Under the pieces are notes generated by a model that saw only the letters and a list, made by a program, of their open reading frames with translations, was not told where the DNA came from and made no database searches. This document shows, one piece after another, positions 55,713 through 64,000 of a stretch of DNA of 64,000 nt (its first letter is position 1; each line of letters opens with the position of its first letter). A program made the position numbers and the translations under genes. Source of the DNA: JABURQ01 sp029243145. Lineage in GTDB: Bacteria > Planctomycetota > Planctomycetia > Planctomycetales > Planctomycetaceae. The DNA lies in NCBI GenBank assembly GCA_965660145.1, contig CBFHYX010000008.1:1-64000 (forward strand). Reading direction: 5' to 3'.

Positions 55713-56207
55713 ATGAAAGGTCATCAGGAAGTCATCGATGCTCTCAACGAAGGGCTCACGATCGAACTGACCGCCATCAATCAATATTTCATCCAGGCCA
55801 AAATGGTGCAAGACTGGGGCTTACAACGTCTTGGTCGCAAGCATTATGAAGAATCCATGGGCGAAATGAAGCACGCCGAGCTGCTGATCGACCGCATTCT
55901 CTTTCTCGAAGGTGTTCCCGAGATCGCCCGTTATGGCGCGATTCATCCGGGCACTCACGTCAAAGAACAGTTCGAGTATGACCTGAAACTCGAAACCAGC
56001 GGGGTCAATGCTTACAACAAAGCGTCTCAAATCTGCCTCGAACATGGTGATAATGGAAGTAAAGATTTGGTGGACAAGATTTTGGTCGAGTCAGAAGAGC
56101 ACGTCAATTGGCTCGAATCACAACTCGATTTGATCGAGACAGTGGGCATCGAAAACTACCTGACCACTCAGGTCGGAGCGGAAGCCGATGAAACCGGCGG
56201 ACACTAG
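55713..56207 (+). CDS. bfr: Bacterioferritin with an altered ferroxidase residue
   Basis: A 164-residue ferritin-like protein. By E. coli Bfr numbering, the heme ligand Met52 and ferroxidase residues Glu18, Glu51, His54, Glu94 and His130 are present. The position of Glu127 is Ser here (ILVESEEHVNWLE), with glutamates on either side. The protein stores iron as a mineral core in a 24-mer shell. AGGAG lies before the ATG. A BFD ferredoxin gene, the usual iron-release partner, follows 0.8 kb downstream on the opposite strand, with a toxin-antitoxin pair in between. Confidence 0.93.
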   Translation: MKGHQEVIDALNEGLTIELTAINQYFIQAKMVQDWGLQRLGRKHYEESMGEMKHAELLIDRILFLEGVPEIARYGAIHPGTHVKEQFEYDLKLETSGVNAYNKASQICLEHGDNGSKDLVDKILVESEEHVNWLESQLDLIETVGIENYLTTQVGAEADETGGH

Positions 56208-56253
56208 ACTCTCTTCCGCGTCCATCGCGACTGTTTTGGCTCGATGACAAATA

Positions 56254-56294
56254 TTGACAGAAGAGCGTGTCCTGACATAATGAAACTCAGGAGG
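56254..56294 (+). promoter_or_regulatory. Promoter, possible operator and ribosome site of the toxin-antitoxin pair
   Basis: A TTGACA (56254-56259) and CATAAT (56276-56281) with a 16-base spacer make a near-consensus sigma-70 promoter. Arms CCTGA (56271-56275) and TCAGG (56287-56291) overlap its -10 and transcription-start region and could be the operator of a self-repressing antitoxin. The AGGAGG at 56289-56294 is eight bases before the ATG at 56303. Confidence 0.7.
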
Positions 56295-56302
56295 CAATCG
56301 CG

Positions 56303-56551
56303 ATGCCCGAATCACTCAACCTGACACTCACAGACGAACTGCGCTCATTCATCGATGAGAACTGTGGCGATGGGACTCTTTATTCCACGCCGAGCGAGTT
56401 TGTGCGTGATTTGCTGAGGCAACGTAAGCTTCAAATCGAAGCAGAGAAAGTTCGTCAAGCGGTCATTGATGGTTATCAGGATGCGATTGCCGGGCGAACC
56501 CATGAATTTCAGGGTGACTTAAAAAGCCTTATTCAACAGGTTGACCCTTGA
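56303..56551 (+). CDS. ParD-type antitoxin
   Basis: An 82-residue protein of the ribbon-helix-helix ParD family: NLTLTDELRSFIDENCGDG is the N-terminal beta/helix DNA-binding part, and STPSEFVRDLLRQRKLQIE the second helix. The C-terminal half is helical and would bind and neutralise the toxin. Its stop overlaps the next gene's TTG start by three bases. It has a near-consensus promoter, and as in known pairs probably represses its own operon. Confidence 0.88.
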   Translation: MPESLNLTLTDELRSFIDENCGDGTLYSTPSEFVRDLLRQRKLQIEAEKVRQAVIDGYQDAIAGRTHEFQGDLKSLIQQVDP

Positions 56552-56931
56552 GCAATCATTCTGACTCGAAGGTTCTTTTAACTCAGCGTGCTTTGCATGA
56601 CCTTGCCGAGATTGAAGATTACTCAATCGAGAAATGGAACCAGCGTGTCGCAGATGAATACCTTGATGCCATTGAAGAGGCTTTAAATCAAATTAAGGCT
56701 CATCCAGAACTCTTGCAAGTCGATCCAGAATTTCACCAATCACTCCATATCTATCGAGTGAGAAAGCATTTGCTCGTATGTGATTTTCTGAAGAATTCTA
56801 CAGTGGTGCTAACCGTAATCAGTGCTGTGATGGACATTCCAGAGAGATTGATGGAACTTCAGCCAACATTTCACCGAGAGGTCGAAATTCTTCAAGAACA
56901 ATTGCAGCGAGTCTCGAATCAATCAGAATAA
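56548..56931 (+). CDS. ParE/RelE-family toxin
   Basis: A 127-residue protein. LLTQRALHDLAEIEDYSIEKW and HIYRVRKHLLVCDF match the ParE fold; ParE proteins poison DNA gyrase, while related RelE proteins cut mRNA. It uses a TTG start overlapping the antitoxin stop, which would keep toxin synthesis below antitoxin synthesis. The C-terminal 25 residues extend beyond the usual fold. It forms a two-gene cassette between bfr and the BFD gene. Confidence 0.85.
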   Translation: MSNHSDSKVLLTQRALHDLAEIEDYSIEKWNQRVADEYLDAIEEALNQIKAHPELLQVDPEFHQSLHIYRVRKHLLVCDFLKNSTVVLTVISAVMDIPERLMELQPTFHREVEILQEQLQRVSNQSE

Positions 56932-56952
56932 AGTAACACTTTTTATCAGGCT

Positions 56953-57183
56953 TCAATCGAGAATTGGTAGTGAGCTAGAGCCGTAAGCTTCAGTCGTCTG
57001 CTTGTTCATGACGGCTTGAATTCGGCGGTGACACGCGGTGCAGCCTGTTCCTGCTCCCGAACAGCTCATGACCGCCTGCAGCTCTTGGCAGCCATGCAAT
57101 TGGACCGTCTGCTGGATGTCCGATTCTCTCAGACCGTAGCAGTAACAGACCATTTTATCGTTTGCGGTTTCGACAGTCGCCAT
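56953..57183 (-). CDS. BFD-like [2Fe-2S] ferredoxin
   Basis: A 76-residue protein with the BFD pattern: Cys13-x-Cys15 and Cys48-x2-Cys51, 32 residues between the pairs, holding a [2Fe-2S] cluster. In Pseudomonas the bacterioferritin-associated ferredoxin passes electrons to Bfr to release iron. The ATG at 57183 gives the usual length; a GTG 31 codons upstream would add an extension not seen in the family. It is convergent with the toxin gene and close to bfr. Confidence 0.85.
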   Translation of the reverse strand: MATVETANDKMVCYCYGLRESDIQQTVQLHGCQELQAVMSCSGAGTGCTACHRRIQAVMNKQTTEAYGSSSLPILD

Positions 57184-57454
57184 GATTGGGAAGACTTTAT
57201 GCTCGAAAACAGGTAGGTGTGATTCAGGAGGGCAATACTGAGACTGAGTCTCAATATCTGCCTTTATTCTAATCACAGGATATTCTCATGCAAGAGGTAA
57301 TTTTGACGAATCCTTAAAATTCTTCCAATCGATTTCTCGAGAATTTCACGGCTGATTGTCTGCTTTTTTACTGTGTTTCAAAGCGCATGGGGGTAGTTTG
57401 AGACATCTCACCACTGCCCGATTTCCTACCTGATGAACCGCGTGGAATGGTTTT

Positions 57455-59491
57455 ATGAAACAAATTTGCTCCGCGATTTTGCTCTTTTCTCTCTGCTTGT
57501 CCGCTCCGAATCTCTCACTTTGGGCCGATGGCCCGGCGGATAATACGTCTGAAAACGTCCGACGTATTCCGAAACTCGGCATTGAAGTTTCGGAAGCCGA
57601 CCACGAACAACTCACTTCAGAGATTGTGAAGTTGGGAGAGTTGGTTCAGGAACTGAAACAGGATCAGCGTGAGATCGTCCAAACATATCTGCCCGATGTG
57701 GAAGCTTTCCTGATTTCTGTTTTCAACAACTTCACTTATCAGGAATTCTTTCACCAACGCGAAGTGGATGCAGCCAAGCAGCATTTAGCACTCGGGCGGG
57801 AAAGAGCCAATCAACTCAAGCAGGGCAAGACTCCCTGGCGAACTCAAACAGGGGCCGTCATTCGCGGTTATCGATCAAAAATCGATGGCAGCGTCCAACC
57901 CTATGCCGTGTATGTCCCGGAGAATTATCAAGACAGTGGATCGGATTCTTACCGTTGCGACTTCTGGTATCACGGTCGCGGAGAAACGTTGAGTGAAACA
58001 AACTTCATCGCTCAACGAATGCGAAATCAAGGGGCCGTCTCCAGCACCACTCATTTCATGGTGCATCCCTACGGTCGTTATTCCAATGCCAACAAATTTG
58101 CCGGCGAAATTGACACACTGGAAATCCTCAACCATCTCAACAGTGAATACCGTATCGATGAAGACCGCATTGCCGTGCGAGGTTTTTCGATGGGAGGAGC
58201 GGCGTGTTGGCAGTTTGCCGTTCATTATTCAGACCGCTGGTTTGCCGCCACACCGGGTGCCGGCTTCTCAGAGACTCCCGAATTTTTGAAGTCGTTTCAA
58301 AAAGAAACTCTGACACCCACCTGGTATGAAGAGAAACTGTGGCGCATGTATGACTGCACCGATCATGCAATCAACTTGTATCACTGCCCCACTATTGCCT
58401 ATAGCGGTGAAATTGATCGGCAAAAACAGGCCGCCGACATCATGGAAGAATATTTACGCCGGGAGGGAATCAACATGGTCCACATCATCGGTCCCGACAC
58501 GGCTCACAAGATTCATCCCGATGCATTGGTCGAGATCGAAAAACGTCTCACTGCATTAGAACGCACGGGACGCGAACGCACTCCAAAAGAGATTCACTTC
58601 ACCACGTTCACGCTCAAATATAATCGCATGCATTGGGTGACGGTTGATGGATTGAAGGAACATTGGGAGCGGGCACGAATCGATGCACAAATCACCAATC
58701 AAAGACTCACTGCCGACACCCTCAACATCACCGATTTGACATTTGATTTCCCCTCGGGAGATGCTCCTTTTGATCTATTGAAACCGGTCGTTGTCTCGCT
58801 CGATGGGCAACAATTCGAGGCGGGCCGTACGAAGTCAGACCGATCCTGGCAAGCCTCCTTTCATCGCGATGACCGCAATGTCTGGAAAGCGGGACGACGA
58901 TCAGAACCAGATCTCCGTAAAGTTCACGACCTGCAAGGTCCCATTGACGATGCGTTCATGGACTCGTTTGTTTTTGTCAAACCAACAGGCCAAGCTGCCA
59001 ACAGTTTGGTGGAAAAATGGACTCAGCAAGAACTCGGTCATGCCATTGAACACTGGCGTCGTCACTTCCGAGGTCAACCACGTCTCCTCTCCGATACAGA
59101 AATCGGGGAAGTTGAGCTCTCTCAACATAATTTAATTCTGTTCGGCGATCCCTCCAGTAATCAGGTGCTGAAAAAGATCGTTGACAAGTTGCCCATCAAG
59201 TGGGGGGATCAGCAAATTCAAGCCGACAAACGAACCTGGGATACCAGTCAGCACGCGTTGATCGCGGTCTACCCGAATCCTCTGAACCCGAAACGCTATG
59301 TCGTTCTCAATAGCGGGTTTACCTTCCGTGAGTACGACTATCTGAACAACGCTCGCCAAGTCCCCAAACTACCAGATTGGGCCATTGTCGATCTCAGAAC
59401 ACCACCCCACAGTCGGGGGCCGGGAAAGATCGTCGATGCCGACTTTTTTGGGGAAAAATGGGAGTTGCGACCGGCTCGTTCCACACCTTGA
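57455..59491 (+). CDS. Exported alpha/beta hydrolase (prolyl-oligopeptidase/esterase type)
   Basis: A 678-residue exported protein with a signal peptide (about 1-24). A helical region (about 45-125) precedes the hydrolase core, where the nucleophile is Ser245 (RGFSMGG) and the likely acid and base are Asp321 (GEIDRQ) and His351 (DTAHKIHPDA). It has a long C-terminal half (about 375-678) of beta-rich character. Relatives are esterases or peptidases acting on plant-polymer esters or peptides. It would act in the periplasm or outside. Confidence 0.85.
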   Translation: MKQICSAILLFSLCLSAPNLSLWADGPADNTSENVRRIPKLGIEVSEADHEQLTSEIVKLGELVQELKQDQREIVQTYLPDVEAFLISVFNNFTYQEFFHQREVDAAKQHLALGRERANQLKQGKTPWRTQTGAVIRGYRSKIDGSVQPYAVYVPENYQDSGSDSYRCDFWYHGRGETLSETNFIAQRMRNQGAVSSTTHFMVHPYGRYSNANKFAGEIDTLEILNHLNSEYRIDEDRIAVRGFSMGGAACWQFAVHYSDRWFAATPGAGFSETPEFLKSFQKETLTPTWYEEKLWRMYDCTDHAINLYHCPTIAYSGEIDRQKQAADIMEEYLRREGINMVHIIGPDTAHKIHPDALVEIEKRLTALERTGRERTPKEIHFTTFTLKYNRMHWVTVDGLKEHWERARIDAQITNQRLTADTLNITDLTFDFPSGDAPFDLLKPVVVSLDGQQFEAGRTKSDRSWQASFHRDDRNVWKAGRRSEPDLRKVHDLQGPIDDAFMDSFVFVKPTGQAANSLVEKWTQQELGHAIEHWRRHFRGQPRLLSDTEIGEVELSQHNLILFGDPSSNQVLKKIVDKLPIKWGDQQIQADKRTWDTSQHALIAVYPNPLNPKRYVVLNSGFTFREYDYLNNARQVPKLPDWAIVDLRTPPHSRGPGKIVDADFFGEKWELRPARSTP

Positions 59492-59658
59492 ATTTGAGTG
59501 GGTGGCGGCGAAGAAGTGGAAGCAGGTTATAGACTTCCTGAAACGGGTTTGTTAATTTTGATGTGTTCCTCATGACGGGGGAAGTCCCATGTCACTGATG
59601 ACGTACGACTCCCTGATGAATCATCATTACACAGTAAACGGAATGAGGAGAGAGAAGA

Positions 59659-60195
59659 ATGTTGCTCAAAAGAATGACAACCCTTTTATTGGTTGCCGTT
59701 GTTGCAGGTGTTTCCACACTGAATGCTGGCGAATTGAAAGTCGGTGATCCGGCTCCCAATTTTGAACTGACCGGATCGGATGGCAAAACTTATCGCTTGT
59801 CAGATTTCCAAGGCAAACAAGCCGTCGTGATTGCCTGGTTCCCTAAAGCCTTCACCGGAGGTTGCACCAAAGAATGCAAATCGTTCCGAGATCAAGGTGA
59901 AGCGATTCGCAAATATAATGTCGCTTACTTTACGGCATCCGTTGATCCGGTTGAAAAGAACAAGAAGTTTGCCGAGTCTCTCGAACTGGATTATCCCATC
60001 TTGAGTGATCCCGGAAAATCCACAGCGACTGCTTACGGTGTTGTGAACGAGACAAGGATGTTCCCTTATCGCTGGACGTTCTACATCGGTGAGAACGGGA
60101 AGATTTTGCATATTGATCGCGAAGTGAATGCCGGCAACCACGGCAAAGATCTGGTCAATCAACTGAATAAGCTGGGTGTCGAGAAGAAGGGATAA
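59659..60195 (+). CDS. Exported peroxiredoxin (BCP/AhpC type)
   Basis: A 178-residue protein with a signal peptide (about 1-23). The peroxidatic Cys is Cys69 in FTGGCTKEC; Cys73 is the likely partner thiol (three residues between, where classical BCP has four). The usual FxLxxxxG opening and DPxK segment are present. It reduces peroxides, here outside the cytoplasm. GAGGAG lies before the ATG. It is upstream of another exported thiol protein. Confidence 0.9.
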   Translation: MLLKRMTTLLLVAVVAGVSTLNAGELKVGDPAPNFELTGSDGKTYRLSDFQGKQAVVIAWFPKAFTGGCTKECKSFRDQGEAIRKYNVAYFTASVDPVEKNKKFAESLELDYPILSDPGKSTATAYGVVNETRMFPYRWTFYIGENGKILHIDREVNAGNHGKDLVNQLNKLGVEKKG

Positions 60196-60411
60196 TCTCT
60201 CATCCCTGGGATTTCTGCCGAATCTCTCAACCGGCTTCCCGAACAAAATTTGATTCAGGTAGGAGAATTGTGAGCGAATTCACAGTTATTCCTATTTCAA
60301 TGTCTATGATGTCGAAAGACATTTCTCTGGCTGCGACGTGTGTGGCAGACCAGAATTGCTGATTTCATCGAATTTCCAATGTTGAAATTTCCCTTAAGGA
60401 GTAACGTGAAG

Positions 60412-60957
60412 ATGAAGAATTTGATCCTCGCTGCCTTGGTCATGAGTATGACCAGTTTTGCTGGTGCTGCTGAACTTGAATCGGGTCTGCAACCCGGAGA
60501 TGCTCCTCCGCCATTCAACGTCCGCGACATCACCGGACCAAAAGCCGGAAAAACATTGTGCTACCGCTGTATGTATGGCCCTCGTCCCGTCGTGACCATT
60601 TTCACGCGTGAAATCGACGAAAACGTCGCTAACCTGATCAAAGAAGTTGATAACCAGGTCGGCGCCAATGGCGACAAGAAAATGGCGGCTTTTGTTGTGC
60701 TGCTGACTGACGACGCAGATGCTGCCGAAGGAACTCTGAAAACTTTGGCCAAAAACAAAAGTATCAAGAACGTTCCTTTGACCGTTTATGATGGTTCCGC
60801 TGGACCAAGCAGCTACAAAATTGCCAAAGACGCCGATGTCACGGTGATGATGTGGAATGAATCGGACGTGAAAGTGAATCACGCATTCGCCAAAGGCCAA
60901 CTGACGAAAAAGAGCGTCAGTGCGGTTGCTGGTGACTCCGCCAAAATCCTCGAGTAA
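60412..60957 (+). CDS. Exported redoxin-like protein with a CxxC motif
   Basis: A 181-residue exported protein with a signal peptide (about 1-20). The mature part begins like a redoxin (ESGLQPGDAPPPFNVRDITG) and carries CYRC (Cys50, Cys53) where thioredoxin-fold proteins have their active site. The C-terminal half has thioredoxin-like strands (AAFVVLLTD, VPLTVYDG). It may exchange thiols with the upstream peroxiredoxin. AAGGAG is ten bases before the ATG. A strong terminator follows. Confidence 0.8.
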   Translation: MKNLILAALVMSMTSFAGAAELESGLQPGDAPPPFNVRDITGPKAGKTLCYRCMYGPRPVVTIFTREIDENVANLIKEVDNQVGANGDKKMAAFVVLLTDDADAAEGTLKTLAKNKSIKNVPLTVYDGSAGPSSYKIAKDADVTVMMWNESDVKVNHAFAKGQLTKKSVSAVAGDSAKILE

Positions 60958-60984
60958 TTCGAGAGATTGACGGAATTGATCACA

Positions 60985-61018
60985 AACCCGCTTTTCGATC
61001 CCGGAAAGCGGGTTTTTT
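60985..61018 (+). terminator. Intrinsic terminator of the redoxin-like gene
   Basis: A perfect ten-pair stem AACCCGCTTT (60985-60994) / AAAGCGGGTT (61005-61014) with a ten-base loop and a run of six T (61013-61018). It lies 28 bases after the stop codon. Confidence 0.92.
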
Positions 61019-61173
61019 CGTGCGCATCTCCCGGGAATTCCCTTCTCTGGCCCGATTGCCGATGCACCAATTCCCCAGTTCATGCTAGAATTAAACTCAT
61101 TAACAGGGCGTTGTTCATGAGAATTTCTGCCCGTGTGCGTGGGCCGCACACAATTCGAGTGCTGAGGGATTTT

Positions 61174-64000
61174 ATGTCGCGGACCAACTCTTTCCAGCGA
61201 AACAGAACGGCTCTATTCGCGTTCTGCTTGATTCTCATTCTCGCTCCACAATGGAGAAACGCACAAAGAGGAAATGCACAAGATACCCCCTCTGGAGTGA
61301 TACTCGACTCACAACTCTCTGATCGTCGGCTACAACGTGTGTATGATTCTGCCAGCGCACTGCTCCAGCGTCGAGATTTTGTGAATGCCCTCCCCTTACT
61401 GCAATCGATACTCGATCATCCTCGAGACGCACTCTATTTCACCAATCCCGAGAATCGCGATCAGGCCATCAGCCTCAAAGGTAAAGTGCTCGATACTCTC
61501 CATCAACTCGCACCTTCAGAACGCAAACAATATGATCTGCTCTATAACGCAGCAGCACAAGAGGTTCTGCAAAAAGCCGAGCAGACTGCAGATTCGATGC
61601 TGTTGGAGGAAGTCGTTCGCCGCTACTACTTCACATCGACTGGTGCGCAGGGCGCCAGAAATCTCGCCGAACTGTATTTTGATCGAGGGAACTCTCTGGC
61701 TGCCGCTTTAATGTTTCAAAGACTGCTCGATGAAAATCGCATCTCTCGGAATGACCGTCCGGGGATTCTTTTGCAAACTGCCATTGCCTTACGAATGGCC
61801 GGACTGAATCACGAATGCCTGAAATCACTGAGCCAACTGAAAAGAGAATCCACAAATCAGACGTTTGAGCTTGGTGGTCGCCAAATTTCGTTCGATCAAA
61901 ACAACTCCACGAACCTCGCCTGGCTCGATGAAATCGCCTCTCTCTCCACCACCGATCAACGACATTCAGGACTTGCCAACTGGGCCATGTTTGGCGGAGA
62001 TGCCACGCGCAACGCCACCTCCGATGCTCCTCCTCCCCTTCGAGAACAGGAATGGGAATTCCGCACGATCCCTCTCTCTGAATCCGACGATCCACGACAA
62101 CTCGAACTGGTGGAAAGCGAACTGCGGGGATTATCTAAACGCTTTGAATCGACGAACTATCTGCAGATACCGGCAATGCATCCGTTAATCGTCGGCGATA
62201 CGGTCGTCTTTCGTTCTCTGGGAAACCTCAAAGCGATCCACAAACTCACCGGAGAATTTCTCTGGGAAACATTCGCTTACGATTCCGAGTTCATGAGTCT
62301 GGTCGCACAAATGCGAACAGCCGATCTCCGACGAGAAGATGAAATCACCGAACTCCAACGCTACATCATGCAACGCACTTGGAGAGACATGACCTCCGGG
62401 ACACTCTCAAGCAACGGGGAACTGATCTTCGCAATTGAAGAACAGGGACTGCTCAAACCGGCACGGCCAGTCAACAGTCACCGAGAGCAAAACTATAATA
62501 AATTGATGGCTTATGAACTTGCCAGCGGAAAAGCCGTTTGGGAGTTAGGTGGACCGACCGAAAATCGAGCCGGCGTCCAATTTCTGGGGCCTCCGTTGGT
62601 TCAAGGAAATCTGCTGTACTGTCTGATTTCGCGGAATGAAGAAATCTTGCTCATCGCTTTAAAAAATCGCGAGTTGGCAAACGGTCGCAAAATTGTCGAA
62701 TGGTTGTGGGAACAACCACTACCAACACCCATTTCCTCAGAACTCTCTCAACAGATGCCTTTGTGGAAATTGACCGGCTTGACCCCGAGTTATGCCAACG
62801 GTGTTTTGATTTGTCCCATTGCGCATGAAACGGTCATCGGCTACGACCTCGCTCGGGGAATTTTCAGTTGGCAGTTTCGGTATACCGATGAGCTGTCTCA
62901 CTCTAAAAAAACGATGGACAAACTGTACCATTTTCAAAGCGATTATGGCATCAGCCCTGCCGATGAGGATCGCTGGCTCGATACCGCACCGATCATTGCT
63001 GAGGGACGAGTCATTTTAACGCCGAGCGATTCTACTGAAATCTTCTGCCTGAGTCTCTCGCAAGGAACCCCCTATTGGTCGGCTCCGCGTGAGGATGATT
63101 TGTATGTGGCTTGCGTTCATAATCGGCAAGTGATTCTTGCCGGCCGACAACAGATACGCGCTCGCGACTTGGTCACCGGACGAGAAATCTGGTCGGTCGA
63201 AATTTCACAGCCAAGTGGACGTGGATATTCCTCGGAAGGTTTTTATTACGTGCCACTTTCGACCGCAGCCATCGCCGTCATCAATCTTGAAGATGGCACT
63301 CTTCAAAGCACGATTCCCTCACAATTTGATCGCATTCCCGGCAACCTTGTTGCGGCCGACGGCGTTGTGGTTTCGCAAACGAACGATCGAATTTTTCGCT
63401 ACTTCACACAGACTGAGATTGAAGAACAACAAAACGGCAATGATCGCGAAGCCCAGATCTTGAATGGGGAACTCGCGCTTCTCGAAGGGGATTCTTCCAC
63501 CGCCATTCAAAAACTACTCACCGCATATGAAGATCAAACAGACCTGCGCCTTCACGAGATCTTGGTGACCTCTCTCCTGCAGGGTCTGCGGGAAAACTTC
63601 GAGGAGTACCAAGTCCATGTCGATTTACTGAAGACGATGACTCAAGGAACCGAGAAAACTTCGCAACTGGAAGAAATTCTCGCAACGGGATTGGCTCAAT
63701 CGGGAAAAAGACTCGAAGCATTCCATCACTTTATCACACTGATTGAGAAAGATCATTTTCTACTCAATCAACGGCGTACCCGAATTCGCAGCGATGTGTG
63801 GACTCGCGCACAACTCGAATCTCTTTACCAGAATGCCGAAGCCGACACAAAAAAACAGATGCAAAGCACTCTCGCCGCTTTCATCGAGCGGCTTCTGATG
63901 CAGAATGACTCAAAACAAATTGCCTCTGCAACGACAATTCTGCAAAATCTCCCCGGTGCTCAAAAACTGATAAAACACCGGATGGCTCAGCTCGATCCTT
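61174..64000 (+). CDS. Exported BamB/PQQ-type beta-propeller protein, cut by the right edge
   Basis: At least 942 codons, open to the end of the window. It has a signal peptide (about 1-36, after which AQDTPSG starts the mature part), a helical section with TPR-like units (about 50-230) and then several PQQ-type propeller blades, visible in KAIHKLTGEFLWE, MAYELASGKAVWEL and ARDLVTGREIWSV. After about residue 740 it becomes helical again with repeat-like units. PQQ-like propellers are often structural; BamB in E. coli assembles outer-membrane proteins. An AGGGA lies six bases before the ATG at 61174; an in-frame ATG at 61117 is the alternative. Confidence 0.85.
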   Translation, partial: MSRTNSFQRNRTALFAFCLILILAPQWRNAQRGNAQDTPSGVILDSQLSDRRLQRVYDSASALLQRRDFVNALPLLQSILDHPRDALYFTNPENRDQAISLKGKVLDTLHQLAPSERKQYDLLYNAAAQEVLQKAEQTADSMLLEEVVRRYYFTSTGAQGARNLAELYFDRGNSLAAALMFQRLLDENRISRNDRPGILLQTAIALRMAGLNHECLKSLSQLKRESTNQTFELGGRQISFDQNNSTNLAWLDEIASLSTTDQRHSGLANWAMFGGDATRNATSDAPPPLREQEWEFRTIPLSESDDPRQLELVESELRGLSKRFESTNYLQIPAMHPLIVGDTVVFRSLGNLKAIHKLTGEFLWETFAYDSEFMSLVAQMRTADLRREDEITELQRYIMQRTWRDMTSGTLSSNGELIFAIEEQGLLKPARPVNSHREQNYNKLMAYELASGKAVWELGGPTENRAGVQFLGPPLVQGNLLYCLISRNEEILLIALKNRELANGRKIVEWLWEQPLPTPISSELSQQMPLWKLTGLTPSYANGVLICPIAHETVIGYDLARGIFSWQFRYTDELSHSKKTMDKLYHFQSDYGISPADEDRWLDTAPIIAEGRVILTPSDSTEIFCLSLSQGTPYWSAPREDDLYVACVHNRQVILAGRQQIRARDLVTGREIWSVEISQPSGRGYSSEGFYYVPLSTAAIAVINLEDGTLQSTIPSQFDRIPGNLVAADGVVVSQTNDRIFRYFTQTEIEEQQNGNDREAQILNGELALLEGDSSTAIQKLLTAYEDQTDLRLHEILVTSLLQGLRENFEEYQVHVDLLKTMTQGTEKTSQLEEILATGLAQSGKRLEAFHHFITLIEKDHFLLNQRRTRIRSDVWTRAQLESLYQNAEADTKKQMQSTLAAFIERLLMQNDSKQIASATTILQNLPGAQKLIKHRMAQLDP

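Noticed and set aside
60188..60207. AGGGAT/ATCCCT hairpin overlapping the stop codon of the peroxiredoxin gene
   Set aside because: Only six pairs, no T run after it and overlap with the coding end; not convincing as a terminator.
1..64000. tRNA or rRNA genes, CRISPR arrays, insertion sequences, prophage genes
   Set aside because: I looked for cloverleaf-like ends, regularly spaced repeats, transposase motifs and phage structural genes and saw none that would stand up.

Overview
The window reads as a piece of a planctomycete chromosome (probably Planctomycetales; base composition close to 50% GC by eye). The assignment rests on the gene set, not on an rRNA gene, because none is present. Typical members are a DUF1501 protein, Tat-exported Gfo/Idh/MocA and sugar-isomerase-like proteins, the hydroxysqualene dehydroxylase HpnE, a secretin with a repeat-rich N-terminal half, several exported proteins of unknown function, and a BamB/PQQ-propeller protein. 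Planctomycete-style exported proteins are scattered among ordinary housekeeping genes. I see no prophage, insertion sequence, CRISPR array, tRNA or rRNA gene.

Layout. Positions 1-2.6 kb: the first codons of a gene leaving the left edge, a TPR lipoprotein and an APH-like kinase (minus strand). 2.8-4.8 kb: a TPR-like protein overlapping a methyltransferase (plus). 4.9-5.6 kb: a free-standing HNH endonuclease sitting in a convergent gene junction. 5.7-19.4 kb: twelve minus-strand genes (hpnE, Na+/H+ antiporter, hemQ, small unknown, ABC ATPase coupled to a large exported membrane protein, esterase, an unusual sigma-70 factor, small lipoprotein, ruvX, manC, small unknown), with two palindromic REP-like elements. 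19.8-29.2 kb: eight plus-strand genes (squalene-cyclase-repeat protein, a DHODH-like/membrane fusion, Gfo/Idh/MocA, aldo-keto reductase, TauD-like dioxygenase, comF, DUF502, hemC). 29.3-39.4 kb: secretin, SurA-like lipoprotein, mfd and a zinc-ribbon membrane protein (minus). 39.5-48.4 kb: sugar isomerase-like protein, unknown, transglutaminase-like protein, beta-helix protein, DUF1501, an amidohydrolase pair and an ExeA-like ATPase. 48.6-64 kb: rsmE, a WYL regulator, a TolC-family lipoprotein, an Mpo1-like protein, a planctomycete-type exported protein, bacterioferritin and a BFD ferredoxin separated by a ParDE-type toxin-antitoxin pair, an exported hydrolase, two exported thiol redox proteins and a PQQ-propeller protein running off the right edge.

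How the genes connect. HemQ and HemC are two steps of heme synthesis. Bfr and the BFD ferredoxin are the storage and release sides of iron handling. The secretin, the ExeA-like ATPase, the TolC-like protein and the SurA-like chaperone all point to envelope transport. Five clear intrinsic terminators bound the transcription units. The strongest candidates for new biology are the sigma factor carrying three extra DNA-binding-type modules and lacking a normal region 3, the DHODH-like barrel fused to a multi-pass membrane domain with its catalytic motifs lost, the five-fold repeat array in the secretin, and the two palindromic repeat families.
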